DNA from: Thalassospira profundimaris
GTDB lineage: Bacteria > Pseudomonadota > Alphaproteobacteria > Rhodospirillales > Thalassospiraceae
Reading direction: 5' to 3'
NCBI RefSeq assembly: GCF_003326795.1
Contig: NZ_JPWI01000010.1
Coordinates: forward strand, 124,001-188,000
DNA length: 64,000 bases
In this document: positions 34,725 to 43,863 of the stretch, one piece after another
Layout of the letters: each line of letters begins with the position of its first letter
Position numbering within the stretch: position 1 is the stretch's first letter
Notes under the pieces: model-generated
Told to the model about the DNA's origin: nothing
Seen by the model: the letters and a program-made list of their open reading frames with translations, nothing else
Databases searched by the model: none
Translations under genes and position numbers: made by a program

Positions 34725-34739
34725 TCGGCAGGCGGTGTG

Positions 34740-34776
34740 TCCCGACTGTTTCCGTTAAACTGAAACGTCGGGATTT
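34740..34776 (+). terminator. Hairpin after cheR, overlapping the next ribosome site
   Basis: Arms TCCCGAC (34740-34746) and GTCGGGA (34767-34773), extended by GTTTC/GAAAC pairs, are followed by TTT. It probably ends the che transcript. It also encloses the GGGA ribosome-site bases of the methyltransferase gene starting at 34780. Confidence 0.65.
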
Positions 34777-34779
34777 GAT

Positions 34780-35430
34780 ATGCTCCACCACTCAACCGGG
34801 ACTGTATCGGCGCCGCGTCAGGCACTTTCACTATTGCAGCGACGTCGCAAGCTGGTGATTGCCGGACTTGCCATTCTTTTGCTTGGCACCCTGCCACTGG
34901 TCCAGTCGCTTGCCAAAGTTCAGATGTCGACCCATGAGCTGGTCGAAGTGATCGGGATTTGCCTGATTGTCCTTGCCATTTTGGGACGTGGCTGGTGCAC
35001 GCTTTATATCGGTGGCCGAAAAGCCCGGCAACTGACCGACACCGGCCCATATTCCATCAGTCGTAACCCGCTCTATATTTTCAGCTTTATCGGTGCTGCC
35101 GGTATCGGCGCGCAGACAGGCAGCCTTGTGATTTCACTCGTTTTTGTTCTTGGTGCGATTGCCGTGTTTCTGCCGGTGATCTTGCGGGAAGAGCGCGCGC
35201 TTGCGCAATTGTTTGGCCCGAAGAAATTCGATGCCTACCGGGCGCGTGTTCCCCGGTTTGGCCCGCGCTTTTCCACTTGGAAAGATATGGACGCGCTTGA
35301 AGTTCGGCCCAAATTACTGTGGCGAACATTGCGTGACGGATTGGTGTTCTTTCTGGCTGTGCCGCTATTCGAGCTGTTTGACTGGCTACAGGTCAATGGC
35401 ATCATTCACCCGTTTATTCATCTGCCTTAG
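34780..35430 (+). CDS. Isoprenylcysteine carboxyl methyltransferase-family (ICMT/PEMT-like) membrane protein
   Basis: This 216-residue protein has four or five membrane helices (about residues 27-46, 55-72, 92-128, 185-205) and the PEMT/ICMT signature: LTDTGPYSISRNPLYIFSFI followed by LREERALAQLFGPKKFDAYR, where the Glu-Glu and Arg bind S-adenosylmethionine. Bacterial members methylate lipids or unknown small molecules. The substrate is not predictable here. It lies between the che operon and ctrA without a shared operon. Confidence 0.87.
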   Translation: MLHHSTGTVSAPRQALSLLQRRRKLVIAGLAILLLGTLPLVQSLAKVQMSTHELVEVIGICLIVLAILGRGWCTLYIGGRKARQLTDTGPYSISRNPLYIFSFIGAAGIGAQTGSLVISLVFVLGAIAVFLPVILREERALAQLFGPKKFDAYRARVPRFGPRFSTWKDMDALEVRPKLLWRTLRDGLVFFLAVPLFELFDWLQVNGIIHPFIHLP

Positions 35431-35443
35431 GCATTCTGAATGC

Positions 35444-35476
35444 AAAAACGCCCCGGTGCAGACCGGGGCGTTTTTT
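35444..35476. terminator. Bidirectional terminator between the methyltransferase gene and ctrA
   Basis: Arms AAAAACGCCCCGGT (35444-35457) and ACCGGGGCGTTTTT (35462-35475) flank a GCAG loop, with A and T tracts on both sides, serving both convergent genes. Confidence 0.92.
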
Positions 35477-35530
35477 GTAACGAGCACTGCTGTGACGTTT
35501 CCGGACTCTTTGGACAGGAACAGTCAGATG

Positions 35531-36226
35531 TCAGGCGGCAGCACTGTTGGTATCGGGATCGCGCAGCACATAGCCCCGGCCCCAAACCGTATGGATGTAA
35601 TTGTCGCCTTTGGTTGCAGACTGGATTTTCTTGCGCAGTTTGCAGACAAAAACGTCAATGATCTTGAGTTCCGGCTCGTCCATACCGCCATAAAGGTGGT
35701 TCAGGAACATTTCCTTGGTCAATGTCGTGCCTTTGCGCAGCGACAACAATTCAAGGATACCATATTCCTTGCCGGTCAGATGCAGCGGTGATCCATCGAC
35801 ATCGACAGTCCGGGCATCAAGGTTCACATTCAGTTTTCCGGTCGAGATCATCGACTGGGCATGGCCACGCGAACGACGAACGATCGCCTGGATACGTGCC
35901 AGCAGCTCGACCTTGTCAAAAGGCTTGGTAAGATAGTCATCTGCGCCAAAGCCAAGGCCTTTGACCTTGTCTTCGGTTTCAGTCAGACCCGACAGGATCA
36001 GGACCGGCGTATCGACGCGTGCGTCGCGCAAACGTCTGAGAACCTCATAGCCGTCAATATCTGGCAGCATCAGGTCCAGAAGAATAATGTCATAATCGTA
36101 AAGCTTGCCGATCTCGAGACCATCTTCCCCAAGGTCGGTTGTGTCAATCACCATGCCTTCCGACTTCAGCATCAATTCGATGCTGTCAGCATAGGTGTTG
36201 TCATCCTCTACAAGCAGCACCCGCAT
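35531..36226 (-). CDS. ctrA: Cell-cycle response regulator CtrA
   Basis: This 231-residue OmpR-type regulator has a receiver with the acidic VEDD, D51 in [13 protein letters not shown] and [12 protein letters not shown]. The C-terminal winged helix ([52 protein letters not shown]) is the highly conserved CtrA DNA-binding domain. D51 has the same number as in Caulobacter. In Rhodospirillales CtrA controls flagellar and chemotaxis genes rather than essential replication control. It is divergent from fliI; GGAG precedes its start. Confidence 0.96.
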   Translation of the reverse strand: MRVLLVEDDNTYADSIELMLKSEGMVIDTTDLGEDGLEIGKLYDYDIILLDLMLPDIDGYEVLRRLRDARVDTPVLILSGLTETEDKVKGLGFGADDYLTKPFDKVELLARIQAIVRRSRGHAQSMISTGKLNVNLDARTVDVDGSPLHLTGKEYGILELLSLRKGTTLTKEMFLNHLYGGMDEPELKIIDVFVCKLRKKIQSATKGDNYIHTVWGRGYVLRDPDTNSAAA

Positions 36227-36628
36227 GTCTCTGCTCCGTTACCGTGTTCCGCAATAAGTCCGTGTTGATCCGGTTATTTGACAAGCGCCCCAACGTTTGT
36301 CGGTGGGAAATTTTTTCCCATTCCGTTAACGATACGTTGCTTTGCGACTCGTGGCAAGCAGGCGAGTCGCATCTTGTTAACTTTTTTTGATCTCAAGAAG
36401 CGACTCGGGGGCGGAATACGAGATTTCCCAACGGTTTGCGGCGTTAACCTCGAAGGGGTGTGTAAACAAAAAAATTGTCTTTTTTTCGTCTACACAGCTT
36501 TTTAACGTCAATTATGTCAATATATCTGGTACGACGCGGCGCGATTTGCCAGTCCCCTTTGAATTTGGCGGGGAAATTTCCCGCGCCATGGAAATTGACA
36601 TCAACCGCTGGCTGAAAAGGTCTGATGC
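36227..36628. promoter_or_regulatory. Divergent control region of ctrA and fliI
   Basis: The 402-bp gene-free region holds three GANTC (CcrM-type) sites within 61 bp (36346-36350, 36364-36368, 36402-36406). It has four TTAAC half-sites (36326, 36377, 36444, 36502) that resemble one half of the CtrA box, though no full TTAA-N7-TTAA was found. It also has a 17-bp inverted repeat TGGGAAA-TTT-TTTCCCA (36304-36320) and an imperfect palindrome with GTGTA-type arms around A7/T7 tracts (36460-36495). I could not place the -10/-35 boxes with confidence. Confidence 0.6.
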
Positions 36629-38197
36629 GTGTTTCAGATTGGTCGCAACATCATCGCCGAACTCCGACGCATTCCCGACTATCGTGTGGTCGGACGCGTG
36701 ACGGCTGTCTTGGGCCTTCTGGTCGAGATTGGCGGGGTTGAGGGGGCGCTTTCGGTCGGCGATCGCTGCAAGGTCAAACGTCGCGATGGCAAGGAAGTCA
36801 TTTGCGAGGTCGTCGGTTTCCGTAATGAACGGGCCCTTTTGATGCCATTCGGTATTCTTGACGGTATCGGGATCGGTTGCGAGGTCGAACTGGGGGATGC
36901 CCAGCCACAAGTCTATCCGGATGAAAGCTGGCTTGGGCGTGTGGTCAATGCCTTTGGCGAACCGGTGGATGGCAAGGGACCATTGTCCGAGGGCAACAGG
37001 GCCTATCCGATCCGCAACATGCCGCCATCGGCCCATTCGCGTCAGCGCGTCGCAGGCAAGATCGATCTGGGCATCCGGGCGATGAATACGTTTCTGACCT
37101 GCTGTCGCGGGCAGCGTATGGGCATCTTTGCCGGGTCGGGTGTGGGTAAATCAAGTTTGCTGTCCATGATGACCCGCCATACAACATCGGATGTATCCGT
37201 CGTCGGCCTGATCGGCGAACGTGGTCGTGAAGCGCGCGAGTTCATCGAGGATGATCTGGGGGAAGAAGGCCTGCGCCGTTCTGTGGTCGTGGTGGCGACC
37301 TCGGATGAGCCGCCATTGATGCGCCGTCAGGCGGCCTACATGACCATGGCATTGTCGGAATATTTCCGTGATGTCGGGCGAGACGTTCTGTGCATGATGG
37401 ACTCCGTTACCCGTTTTGCCATGGCACAGCGTGAAATCAGTCTGTCAGTCGGCGAGCCCCCCGCGTCAAAGGGGTATACGCCAACCGTGTTTGCCGAACT
37501 GCCACGTCTTCTTGAACGTGCGGGGCCGGGCGGGCCGGGGCAGGGATCCATTACCGGCCTGTTCACGGTGCTGGTTGACGGCGATGATCATAATGAGCCG
37601 ATTTCCGATGCCGTGCGCGGCATTCTTGATGGTCATGTGGTTCTGGACCGCAGTATCGCCGAACAGGGACGCTATCCGGCGATCAATATCCTGCGTAGCG
37701 TGTCGCGTACGATGCCAGGCTGTAACAGCGAGGAAGAAAACCAGATCGTTGCCCGTGCCCGTCAGTTGCTTGCAACCTACGAAGATATGGCCGAGCTGAT
37801 CCGGCTGGGCGCCTATCGTCAGGGAACAGATCACAAGGTCGATGAAGCCATCCACTATTTCCCGCTGATCGAGGAATTCCTCAAGCAGCGTAAAACCGAA
37901 TGTACCCGGTTAAACGAAGGGTATCTTGAACTGGCGCGTCGACTTGACATGTTGCCACAGGAACCCGAAGACCCGCGCATTGCCAAAGGCAGACAGTCAC
38001 AGCAAGCCCAGCAGGCGGCCCAAAATGCTCAAGCTGCACAAGGCATCCCTGACGAGATGCCGCCGCCACGGCCGGCACCACCGCCCTCGACTGGTCCAAA
38101 GATCAATCGCGGCCCCAAGGTCAATAGCCGATCAAAAGGCGACAATGAGCGCGACCTTAACGAAGCCAAGCGCGCACTTGGCCGGGACAGACAATAA
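36629..38197 (+). CDS. fliI: Flagellum-specific export ATPase FliI
   Basis: This 522-residue protein starts at GTG 36629, with AAAAGG 8 bases upstream and an in-frame stop just before it. It has the F1-beta-like catalytic core: Walker [10 protein letters not shown] (168-176), [17 protein letters not shown], Walker [19 protein letters not shown] and the arginine region [14 protein letters not shown]. It energises flagellar type III export with FliH and FliJ. About 70 extra residues follow the usual end near 450 and are rich in Gln, Ala and Pro; typical FliI is 440-460. Confidence 0.95.
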   Translation: MFQIGRNIIAELRRIPDYRVVGRVTAVLGLLVEIGGVEGALSVGDRCKVKRRDGKEVICEVVGFRNERALLMPFGILDGIGIGCEVELGDAQPQVYPDESWLGRVVNAFGEPVDGKGPLSEGNRAYPIRNMPPSAHSRQRVAGKIDLGIRAMNTFLTCCRGQRMGIFAGSGVGKSSLLSMMTRHTTSDVSVVGLIGERGREAREFIEDDLGEEGLRRSVVVVATSDEPPLMRRQAAYMTMALSEYFRDVGRDVLCMMDSVTRFAMAQREISLSVGEPPASKGYTPTVFAELPRLLERAGPGGPGQGSITGLFTVLVDGDDHNEPISDAVRGILDGHVVLDRSIAEQGRYPAINILRSVSRTMPGCNSEEENQIVARARQLLATYEDMAELIRLGAYRQGTDHKVDEAIHYFPLIEEFLKQRKTECTRLNEGYLELARRLDMLPQEPEDPRIAKGRQSQQAQQAAQNAQAAQGIPDEMPPPRPAPPPSTGPKINRGPKVNSRSKGDNERDLNEAKRALGRDRQ

Positions 38198-38276
38198 AGG
38201 ATAACCGTTCGTGATGATGGTTTTACCAATCGGTCCGGTACCGCTGCTGAGCGCGACGCGTGTCAGGACATAGGCC

Positions 38277-38705
38277 ATGGCCAAGGATTTCAAAACACTG
38301 GTTCGAATGCGTAAATGGGCGCTTGATGACAAGCAACGCCAACTGGGCGAGATGCTTGGCGTTCTTGGTAATCTTGAGGCCGAAAAAGCTGCACTTGAAC
38401 AGGCCGTGATCGCCGAGCAGAAAGTCGCTGCCGAAAATCCCGAACTTGCCGGTTTTGCCTATGGCGGCTTTGCCAATGCCGTGATCGCCGAACGTGAAGC
38501 GATCAGCAAAATGATTACCGCACAGGAAGAAAAGATCGACGCCTTTCGTGATGAGGTTGCCGATGCCTTCAAGGAACTGAAAACCGCCGAGATTGCCGAA
38601 CGCAATCGCGCCGAAGCAGAACAGGCTGAAGCCGACAAGAAAGAACAGGACGAACTTGACGAGATCGGCACCCGTTCTGCCACCCGCGATGATGGCCTGA
38701 TCTGA
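38277..38705 (+). CDS. fliJ: Flagellar export protein FliJ
   Basis: This 142-residue, almost entirely helical coiled-coil protein (KTLVRMRKWALDDKQRQLGE, LEAEKAALEQAVIAEQKVAA, TAEIAERNRAEAEQAEADKK) lies 79 bp after fliI. Length and coiled-coil form match FliJ, the central stalk of the export ATPase that also escorts late-substrate chaperones. Sequence conservation in this family is low, so the call relies partly on position. Confidence 0.88.
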   Translation: MAKDFKTLVRMRKWALDDKQRQLGEMLGVLGNLEAEKAALEQAVIAEQKVAAENPELAGFAYGGFANAVIAEREAISKMITAQEEKIDAFRDEVADAFKELKTAEIAERNRAEAEQAEADKKEQDELDEIGTRSATRDDGLI

Positions 38706-38716
38706 CAGCCTTGTAA

Positions 38717-39196
38717 TCAGGCCGAAATATTCACCCCGGTTTCAATGCCGGTGACATCACGCAATTCATCAGGTGTAAGCGAGAAAACCGTTTTGGGTGT
38801 GCCTGCGGCAAGCCAGATGGTGTCCTTGGCCAGCAACTTGGCATCAATCAGGGTTTCAACCGGTTTTGCATGGCCAAAGGGTGGCACACCACCAATTGCG
38901 TAGCCGGTATGTTCGCGGACTTCATTGGCATCGGCCTTGCGGATTGAAAGACCGATCAGGCTGGCGACCCGGTTAAGGTCTACCTGATCGGCACCATTCA
39001 TGATGATCAGAACGGGTTTTGATTTTTCCGTCATGAAAACCAGTGACTTGCCAATGTCGCTGATGTCACATCCAATGGCGTTGGCAGCGTCTGCTGCCGA
39101 ACGTGTCCCATCGGGGAACTCAAAGACCTCGACATGGTCAAGCTTGTTGGTTTCGAACGCATTTTGCAGGCATTGGGGCGGAGAAACTTTTTTCAT
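38717..39196 (-). CDS. YbaK/ProX-type aminoacyl-tRNA deacylase
   Basis: This 159-residue protein has the YbaK/INS domain: EFPDGTRSAADAANAIGCDI, IGKSLVFMTEKSKPVLIIMN (conserved Lys), GADQVDLNRVASLIG and TGYAIGGVPPFGHAKPVETL. Such free-standing domains hydrolyse mischarged tRNA such as Cys-tRNA-Pro. The start codon shares a base with the terC stop (TAATG), so the two are coupled. Confidence 0.9.
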   Translation of the reverse strand: MKKVSPPQCLQNAFETNKLDHVEVFEFPDGTRSAADAANAIGCDISDIGKSLVFMTEKSKPVLIIMNGADQVDLNRVASLIGLSIRKADANEVREHTGYAIGGVPPFGHAKPVETLIDAKLLAKDTIWLAAGTPKTVFSLTPDELRDVTGIETGVNISA

Positions 39197-39930
39197 TATC
39201 CGTTCTCTTGTGCGCGACGTTTGAGTTTGCGTTTACGGTTCAGAAGATTAAGCGTCTCGACCGAGAGGCTGAATGCCATGGCGAAATAGATATAGCCCTT
39301 GGGAACATGAATCTCGACGCCATCAAGCAACAACACAAACCCGACGAGTATCAGGAAAGACAGGGCAAGCATTTTGACAGAAGGATGCTTTTCGACAAAT
39401 TCGCCAATGGTCTTGGCTGCGGCAAGCATCACCAGAACTGAAAGGATCACCGCAATCACCATGATGGAAATGTGATCGACAAGGCCGACGGCCGTAATGA
39501 CGCTATCAAGGGAAAAGATCATATCAAGCAGCATGATCTGGACAATTGTCATGGCAAAGCCTGACATCAGTTTGCCCGGCCCGTGTTCCTCGGGTTCGTC
39601 GATCGTGTGATGGATTTCCTTGGATGCCTTTGCAATCAGGAACAAGCCGCCCACAATCAGGATCAGATCCCGTCCGCTGATTTCCTGGGAAAAGGCTGTG
39701 AATAGCGGGGCTGTGAGTTCCATCACCCAGGCAATCCCGGCCAGCAGGAAAAGTCGCATGCCCATCGCACCGATCAGGCCAATGCGTCTGGCTGCAGCCT
39801 GTTGCTTCTGGGGAAGTTTGGAAACAATGACCGACAGGAAAACGATATTGTCGATCCCCAGAACGATTTCCAGTGCGGTCAGGGTTGCCAGACCCATCCA
39901 CATATGCGGATCGCTCATCCATTCAAACAT
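39196..39930 (-). CDS. TerC-family integral membrane protein
   Basis: This 244-residue protein has about seven helices and the TerC signature: LTALEIVLGIDNIVFLSVIV near the N-terminus and IMLLDMIFSLDSVITAVGLV after the cytoplasmic loop (DEPEEHGPGKL). The paired acidic residues in the repeated helices suggest metal transport; recent work links the family to manganese export. It is cotranscribed with ybaK. Confidence 0.9.
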   Translation of the reverse strand: MFEWMSDPHMWMGLATLTALEIVLGIDNIVFLSVIVSKLPQKQQAAARRIGLIGAMGMRLFLLAGIAWVMELTAPLFTAFSQEISGRDLILIVGGLFLIAKASKEIHHTIDEPEEHGPGKLMSGFAMTIVQIMLLDMIFSLDSVITAVGLVDHISIMVIAVILSVLVMLAAAKTIGEFVEKHPSVKMLALSFLILVGFVLLLDGVEIHVPKGYIYFAMAFSLSVETLNLLNRKRKLKRRAQENG

Positions 39931-40134
39931 GATCTTAATTCCAGTACAGGCTGTGCCGACAATCCTTTATCAACTGATAAAGTGTAAGGCACGACGTTCT
40001 AACGCAAGCGTGAATTGATTTTACTCATCGGGCGCTTAAAACAATGCCATCAATAAAATCAGACAGCTGCCTTCATCATCCCTTAGTGAAGTGGGCAATG
40101 TAAACAGGTCGTCAGGTAAAAAGGATTGTCCGAC

Positions 40135-41376
40135 ATGCGCTTAAGAATGCGTGCTTTTGTCTCTGCGCTGGCCCTTGCAACGGGCATTGCAACCGCATCG
40201 CTATCCATGTCGGCATATGCCGATCCCGCACCCGATGTCGGCAACTGGCAGTCGGTTCTTGATCAGGCACGTGGTCAGACCGTTTACTGGCACGCTTGGG
40301 GCGGAGAGCCGCGCATCAATGATTATATTGCCTGGGCAGGCAATCAGGTTCTTGAACGGTACGGGGTCAAGGTCATTCAGGTCAAGCTGACCGATACCGC
40401 TGATGCCGTGACCAAGGTTCTGTCGGAAAAAACCGCCGGTGTGAATGATGGCGGGGCAGTTGATATGATCTGGATTAACGGTGAAAACTTTGCTGCGATG
40501 AAACGCAATGATTTGCTGTTTGGTCCGTGGGTCGAGGACACGCCGAATTTCGACTATGTCGATGTCGAAGGCAAACCGACGGTGGTGAATGATTTTACGG
40601 TCCCGACCGACGGTCTGGAAGCCCCGTGGGGGATGGCACAGGTCAGTTTCTATTACGATACCGCCAAGCTCGATAGCGTGCCGAAATCGGCACAGACGCT
40701 ACTGGAATGGCTTGTGAAACATCCGGGGCGCTTTACCTATCCGCAACCACCAAACTATATGGGGTCGACCTTCCTCAAACAAATTCTGACCGAATTGGTC
40801 AAGGACCCGAAAGTCTTGCAGCAGCCCGCAGACGAGGTGGATGCACAGGCGGTTCTTGCGCCGCTTTGGGGCTATCTTGAAGATTTGCAGCCGCTTTTGT
40901 GGCGCAACGGGCAGGCCTATCCGCAAAATGGTGCGGCGATGCGGACCTTGCTTGGCGATAACGAGGTCGATATCGCGTTTTCATTCAGTTCGGGCGAGGT
41001 ATCATCGGCTATCGAAGCCATGGAGCTTCCCGATACCGTGCGGTCCTATGTGTTTGATAGCGGGACCTTGGGGAACACCAATTTTGTTGCCATTCCGTAT
41101 AATGCCTCGGCCAAGGCCGGTGCGGTTGTTCTGGCCGATTTCCTGATGTCGCCCGAAGCACAGCTGCGCAAACAGGATCCGCAATATTGGGGGGCGGATA
41201 CCGTTCTTGCGATGGATAAACTGCCCAAGGATATGCAAGACGCCTTTGCCAATCTTGATCTTGGCATCGCATCCCTGTCACCGGCCGAACGCGGCACGGT
41301 TTTACCCGAGCCCCATCCGAGCTGGATGGAACTGGTCGAAACCGAATGGCAGAAACATTACGGCGTGGTGCAATAA
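40135..41376 (+). CDS. ynjB: YnjB-like ABC transporter substrate-binding protein
   Basis: ATG 40135 (MRLRMRAFVSALALATG) gives 413 residues with a signal peptide ending at MSAYA-DPAPDV; a TTG at 40126 is an alternative. The mature part resembles YnjB, a large type II binding protein: TVYWHAWGGEPRINDYIAWA, DMIWINGENFAAMKRNDLLF, PWGMAQVSFYYDTAKLDSVP, LTELVKDPKV and LPEPHPSWMELVETEW. The ligand of YnjBCD is not established. First gene of a three-gene operon. Confidence 0.9.
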   Translation: MRLRMRAFVSALALATGIATASLSMSAYADPAPDVGNWQSVLDQARGQTVYWHAWGGEPRINDYIAWAGNQVLERYGVKVIQVKLTDTADAVTKVLSEKTAGVNDGGAVDMIWINGENFAAMKRNDLLFGPWVEDTPNFDYVDVEGKPTVVNDFTVPTDGLEAPWGMAQVSFYYDTAKLDSVPKSAQTLLEWLVKHPGRFTYPQPPNYMGSTFLKQILTELVKDPKVLQQPADEVDAQAVLAPLWGYLEDLQPLLWRNGQAYPQNGAAMRTLLGDNEVDIAFSFSSGEVSSAIEAMELPDTVRSYVFDSGTLGNTNFVAIPYNASAKAGAVVLADFLMSPEAQLRKQDPQYWGADTVLAMDKLPKDMQDAFANLDLGIASLSPAERGTVLPEPHPSWMELVETEWQKHYGVVQ

Positions 41377-41382
41377 TCGCGC

Positions 41383-43068
41383 ATGTTGCGATTTGTCCCC
41401 ATTATAACGATCGCCTTTATGATCGGCCCGGTTTCCGCCGGGCTGATTGGCACTTTGTTACCTGCCTTCGGGATATTGCCAGCTCTTGGCGGAACCGGGC
41501 CCGGGCTTGACCCGTGGGTGACGTTGTTTGAACAACCCGGTCTTTGGCATTCGGTGCGTCTGTCGCTGGTCAATGGCCTGATCGCAAGCTTTGTCTCGGT
41601 TGCGATTGTCGTGCTGTTCTGTGCAGCATGGCAGGGCACGCGTATCTTTCGGGTCATGCAGCGCATATTGTCACCGATTCTTTCGGTACCCCATGCTGCG
41701 GCGGCATTTGGTCTGGCATTCCTGATTGCACCTTCGGGCTGGATTGCCCGACTTGTGGCCCAGTTTTCCGGATGGGACCGGCCCCCTGATCTGGCGATCA
41801 TTCATGACCCATTGGGGCTTGCCATGATTGCCGGACTGGTTGCCAAGGAAATCCCGTTTCTGTTCCTCATGACGCTGGCCGCCTTGCCGCAGGCCGATAC
41901 GGAACGCACCGCCCGGATAACCGCCACATTGGGTTATGGCAGGATTGCCGGATGGTTCAAGGCGACATTGCCGCGCATTTATCCCCAGATACGCTTGCCG
42001 GTTCTGGCCGTGCTTGCCTATTCGACATCGGTTGTCGATGTTGCGATCATTCTGGGTCCGACAACGCCAGCGCCGCTTGCGGTGCGTATATTGGGATGGT
42101 TGTCCGATCCTGATCTCGCCTTGCGGTTCATGGCGTCAAGTGCTGCAATCCTGCAATTGATCATTGTCCTGATGGCCATGGTCATCTGGATGACCGGGGA
42201 AAAAATCATCGGGGTGATAGGGCGTCATTGGGCCGAGAACGGGCAACGCTTCAAACGGGACCAAGGCGCGCGGCATGGTTCGGCAGTGCTGGCGATCCTT
42301 GCCACAGGAGCAATCATTCTGGGTCTTGTTATTCTGTTGATCTGGAGTGTCGCAGGGTTCTGGGGTTTTCCCGAAATTTTACCGCGCAGTTTCAGCTTGC
42401 GTCTGTGGCAACGCGAATATGACGCGATTGGCAGCAGCCTTGGCACCACCTTGCTGATTGCCGTCCCGACAGTCATTATAGCGGTCGCACTGGTTCTGGG
42501 GTGTCTTGAAAACGAAGTGCGTCAGGCACACAAACCCGGTCGTGGTGTGATGTGGCTGATTTATTTGCCCCTACTGGTCCCCCAGATCAGCTTCATGTTC
42601 GGTTTGCAGGTATTCTTTACCCTGATCGGGCTGGAGCGCACCTTGATATCGGTGGTGCTTGCTCATCTGGTGTTTGTTCTGCCCTATGTGTTTCTGTCAT
42701 TATCCGATCCATTCCGGGCGCTTGATCCCAGATATGGCCAGACGGCACTGTGTCTTGGCGCATCGCCAAGCGGGGTGTTCTGGAAGGTTCGGTTGCCCCT
42801 TTTGACCCGTGCTATCCTGACTGCCATGGCGGTTGGACTGGCGGTAACCGTCGGACAATATTTGCCAACCCTTCTGATCGGTGCGGGACGTTTTGCAACA
42901 GTTACGACCGAGGCGGTGGCACTTGCATCTGGCGGGGATCGGCGGATGATCGGGATTTACGGCTTGTTGCAGATGGTCTTGCCATTTGCCGGATTTGCCT
43001 GTGCATTACTGATACCGGCCATTTTGTTCCGCCATCGGCGGGGCATGAGTGCGCATAACAGGGGATAA
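41383..43068 (+). CDS. ynjC: YnjC-like ABC transporter permease (fused two-domain)
   Basis: This 561-residue protein consists of two MetI-like permease units, about 6 helices each. The EAA-type loops are in TLGYGRIAGWFKATLPRIYP (first half) and CLGASPSGVFWKVRLPLLTR (second half). The fused arrangement is characteristic of YnjC and of thiamine/iron-type transporters. It starts 6 bp after ynjB and is followed 3 bp later by the ATPase. Confidence 0.9.
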   Translation: MLRFVPIITIAFMIGPVSAGLIGTLLPAFGILPALGGTGPGLDPWVTLFEQPGLWHSVRLSLVNGLIASFVSVAIVVLFCAAWQGTRIFRVMQRILSPILSVPHAAAAFGLAFLIAPSGWIARLVAQFSGWDRPPDLAIIHDPLGLAMIAGLVAKEIPFLFLMTLAALPQADTERTARITATLGYGRIAGWFKATLPRIYPQIRLPVLAVLAYSTSVVDVAIILGPTTPAPLAVRILGWLSDPDLALRFMASSAAILQLIIVLMAMVIWMTGEKIIGVIGRHWAENGQRFKRDQGARHGSAVLAILATGAIILGLVILLIWSVAGFWGFPEILPRSFSLRLWQREYDAIGSSLGTTLLIAVPTVIIAVALVLGCLENEVRQAHKPGRGVMWLIYLPLLVPQISFMFGLQVFFTLIGLERTLISVVLAHLVFVLPYVFLSLSDPFRALDPRYGQTALCLGASPSGVFWKVRLPLLTRAILTAMAVGLAVTVGQYLPTLLIGAGRFATVTTEAVALASGGDRRMIGIYGLLQMVLPFAGFACALLIPAILFRHRRGMSAHNRG

Positions 43069-43071
43069 GGG

Positions 43072-43719
43072 ATGCCATCAGGTATCAAAACAGGTCTGGA
43101 ACTTCGTGATGTGCGGATCGGCCTTGACGGACGGGAACTGGTTGCGGTCGACCTTGTGATCGAACCGGGCGAAATCGTGACCCTTATGGGGCCAAGCGGG
43201 TCGGGGAAATCAAGCTTGCTTGGCCATATTTGCGGCACCTTGCCCGATCAGTTCAAGGTTGCCGGGCAAGTGATCCTTGATGGACAAAGCCTTGATGGGA
43301 AAGCGCCGCAGGATCGACATGTCGGTATCCTGTTTCAGGATGATTTGCTGTTTCCCCATCTTTCGGTTGGCGGCAACCTTGCCTTTGCCTTGTCAACCAA
43401 TGTACGGGGGAAGGCAAACCGGCGGGCGCGTGTTGAGGAAGCATTGAGGAGTGCCGACCTTGACGGGTTTGCCGATCGCGATCCGGCGACACTTTCGGGT
43501 GGACAACGCGCCCGGATCGCGTTGATGCGGGTCTTGTTGTCAGAGCCCTGTGCGCTGTTGCTAGATGAACCGTTCTCAAAACTTGATAGTGACCTGCGTG
43601 GCCAGATCAGGTCATTTGTGTTTAACCTGTGTCGCAAGAACGGCTTGCCGACCCTGATGGTGACCCACGATCCCGAGGACGGGATTGCAGCAGGCGGACG
43701 GGTGATCAATCTTGCATAG
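43072..43719 (+). CDS. ynjD: YnjD-like ABC transporter ATP-binding protein
   Basis: This 215-residue ABC protein has Walker A GPSGSGKSS, Q-loop GILFQDDLLFPHLS, signature LSGGQRARIALMRVL, Walker B ALLLDEPFSKLD and the switch histidine in LMVTHDPED. The domain is short, without a C-terminal regulatory extension, as in YnjD. It completes the ynjBCD-type importer. Confidence 0.92.
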   Translation: MPSGIKTGLELRDVRIGLDGRELVAVDLVIEPGEIVTLMGPSGSGKSSLLGHICGTLPDQFKVAGQVILDGQSLDGKAPQDRHVGILFQDDLLFPHLSVGGNLAFALSTNVRGKANRRARVEEALRSADLDGFADRDPATLSGGQRARIALMRVLLSEPCALLLDEPFSKLDSDLRGQIRSFVFNLCRKNGLPTLMVTHDPEDGIAAGGRVINLA

Positions 43720-43863
43720 TTGGTTATGAACTATGTCATGTCCGGCGGGTTCAAATTTGCTGGCATTGCGGATTATTTGGCCCTATAGCAGATTACCGCA
43801 AAGAATGGTCTTGGGTCTGAGACATTAAATCAAAAGGCCCGTGCGGCATGGAGAGTGTCGTCA

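Noticed and set aside
36227..36628. Full CtrA boxes (TTAA-N7-TTAA)
   Set aside because: Only isolated TTAAC half-sites were found; the second half is not present at 7-bp spacing.
36387..36701. Possible small gene between ctrA and fliI running into fliI
   Set aside because: Low coding quality, overlaps the fliI start in another frame, and covers the palindromes and half-sites of the control region.
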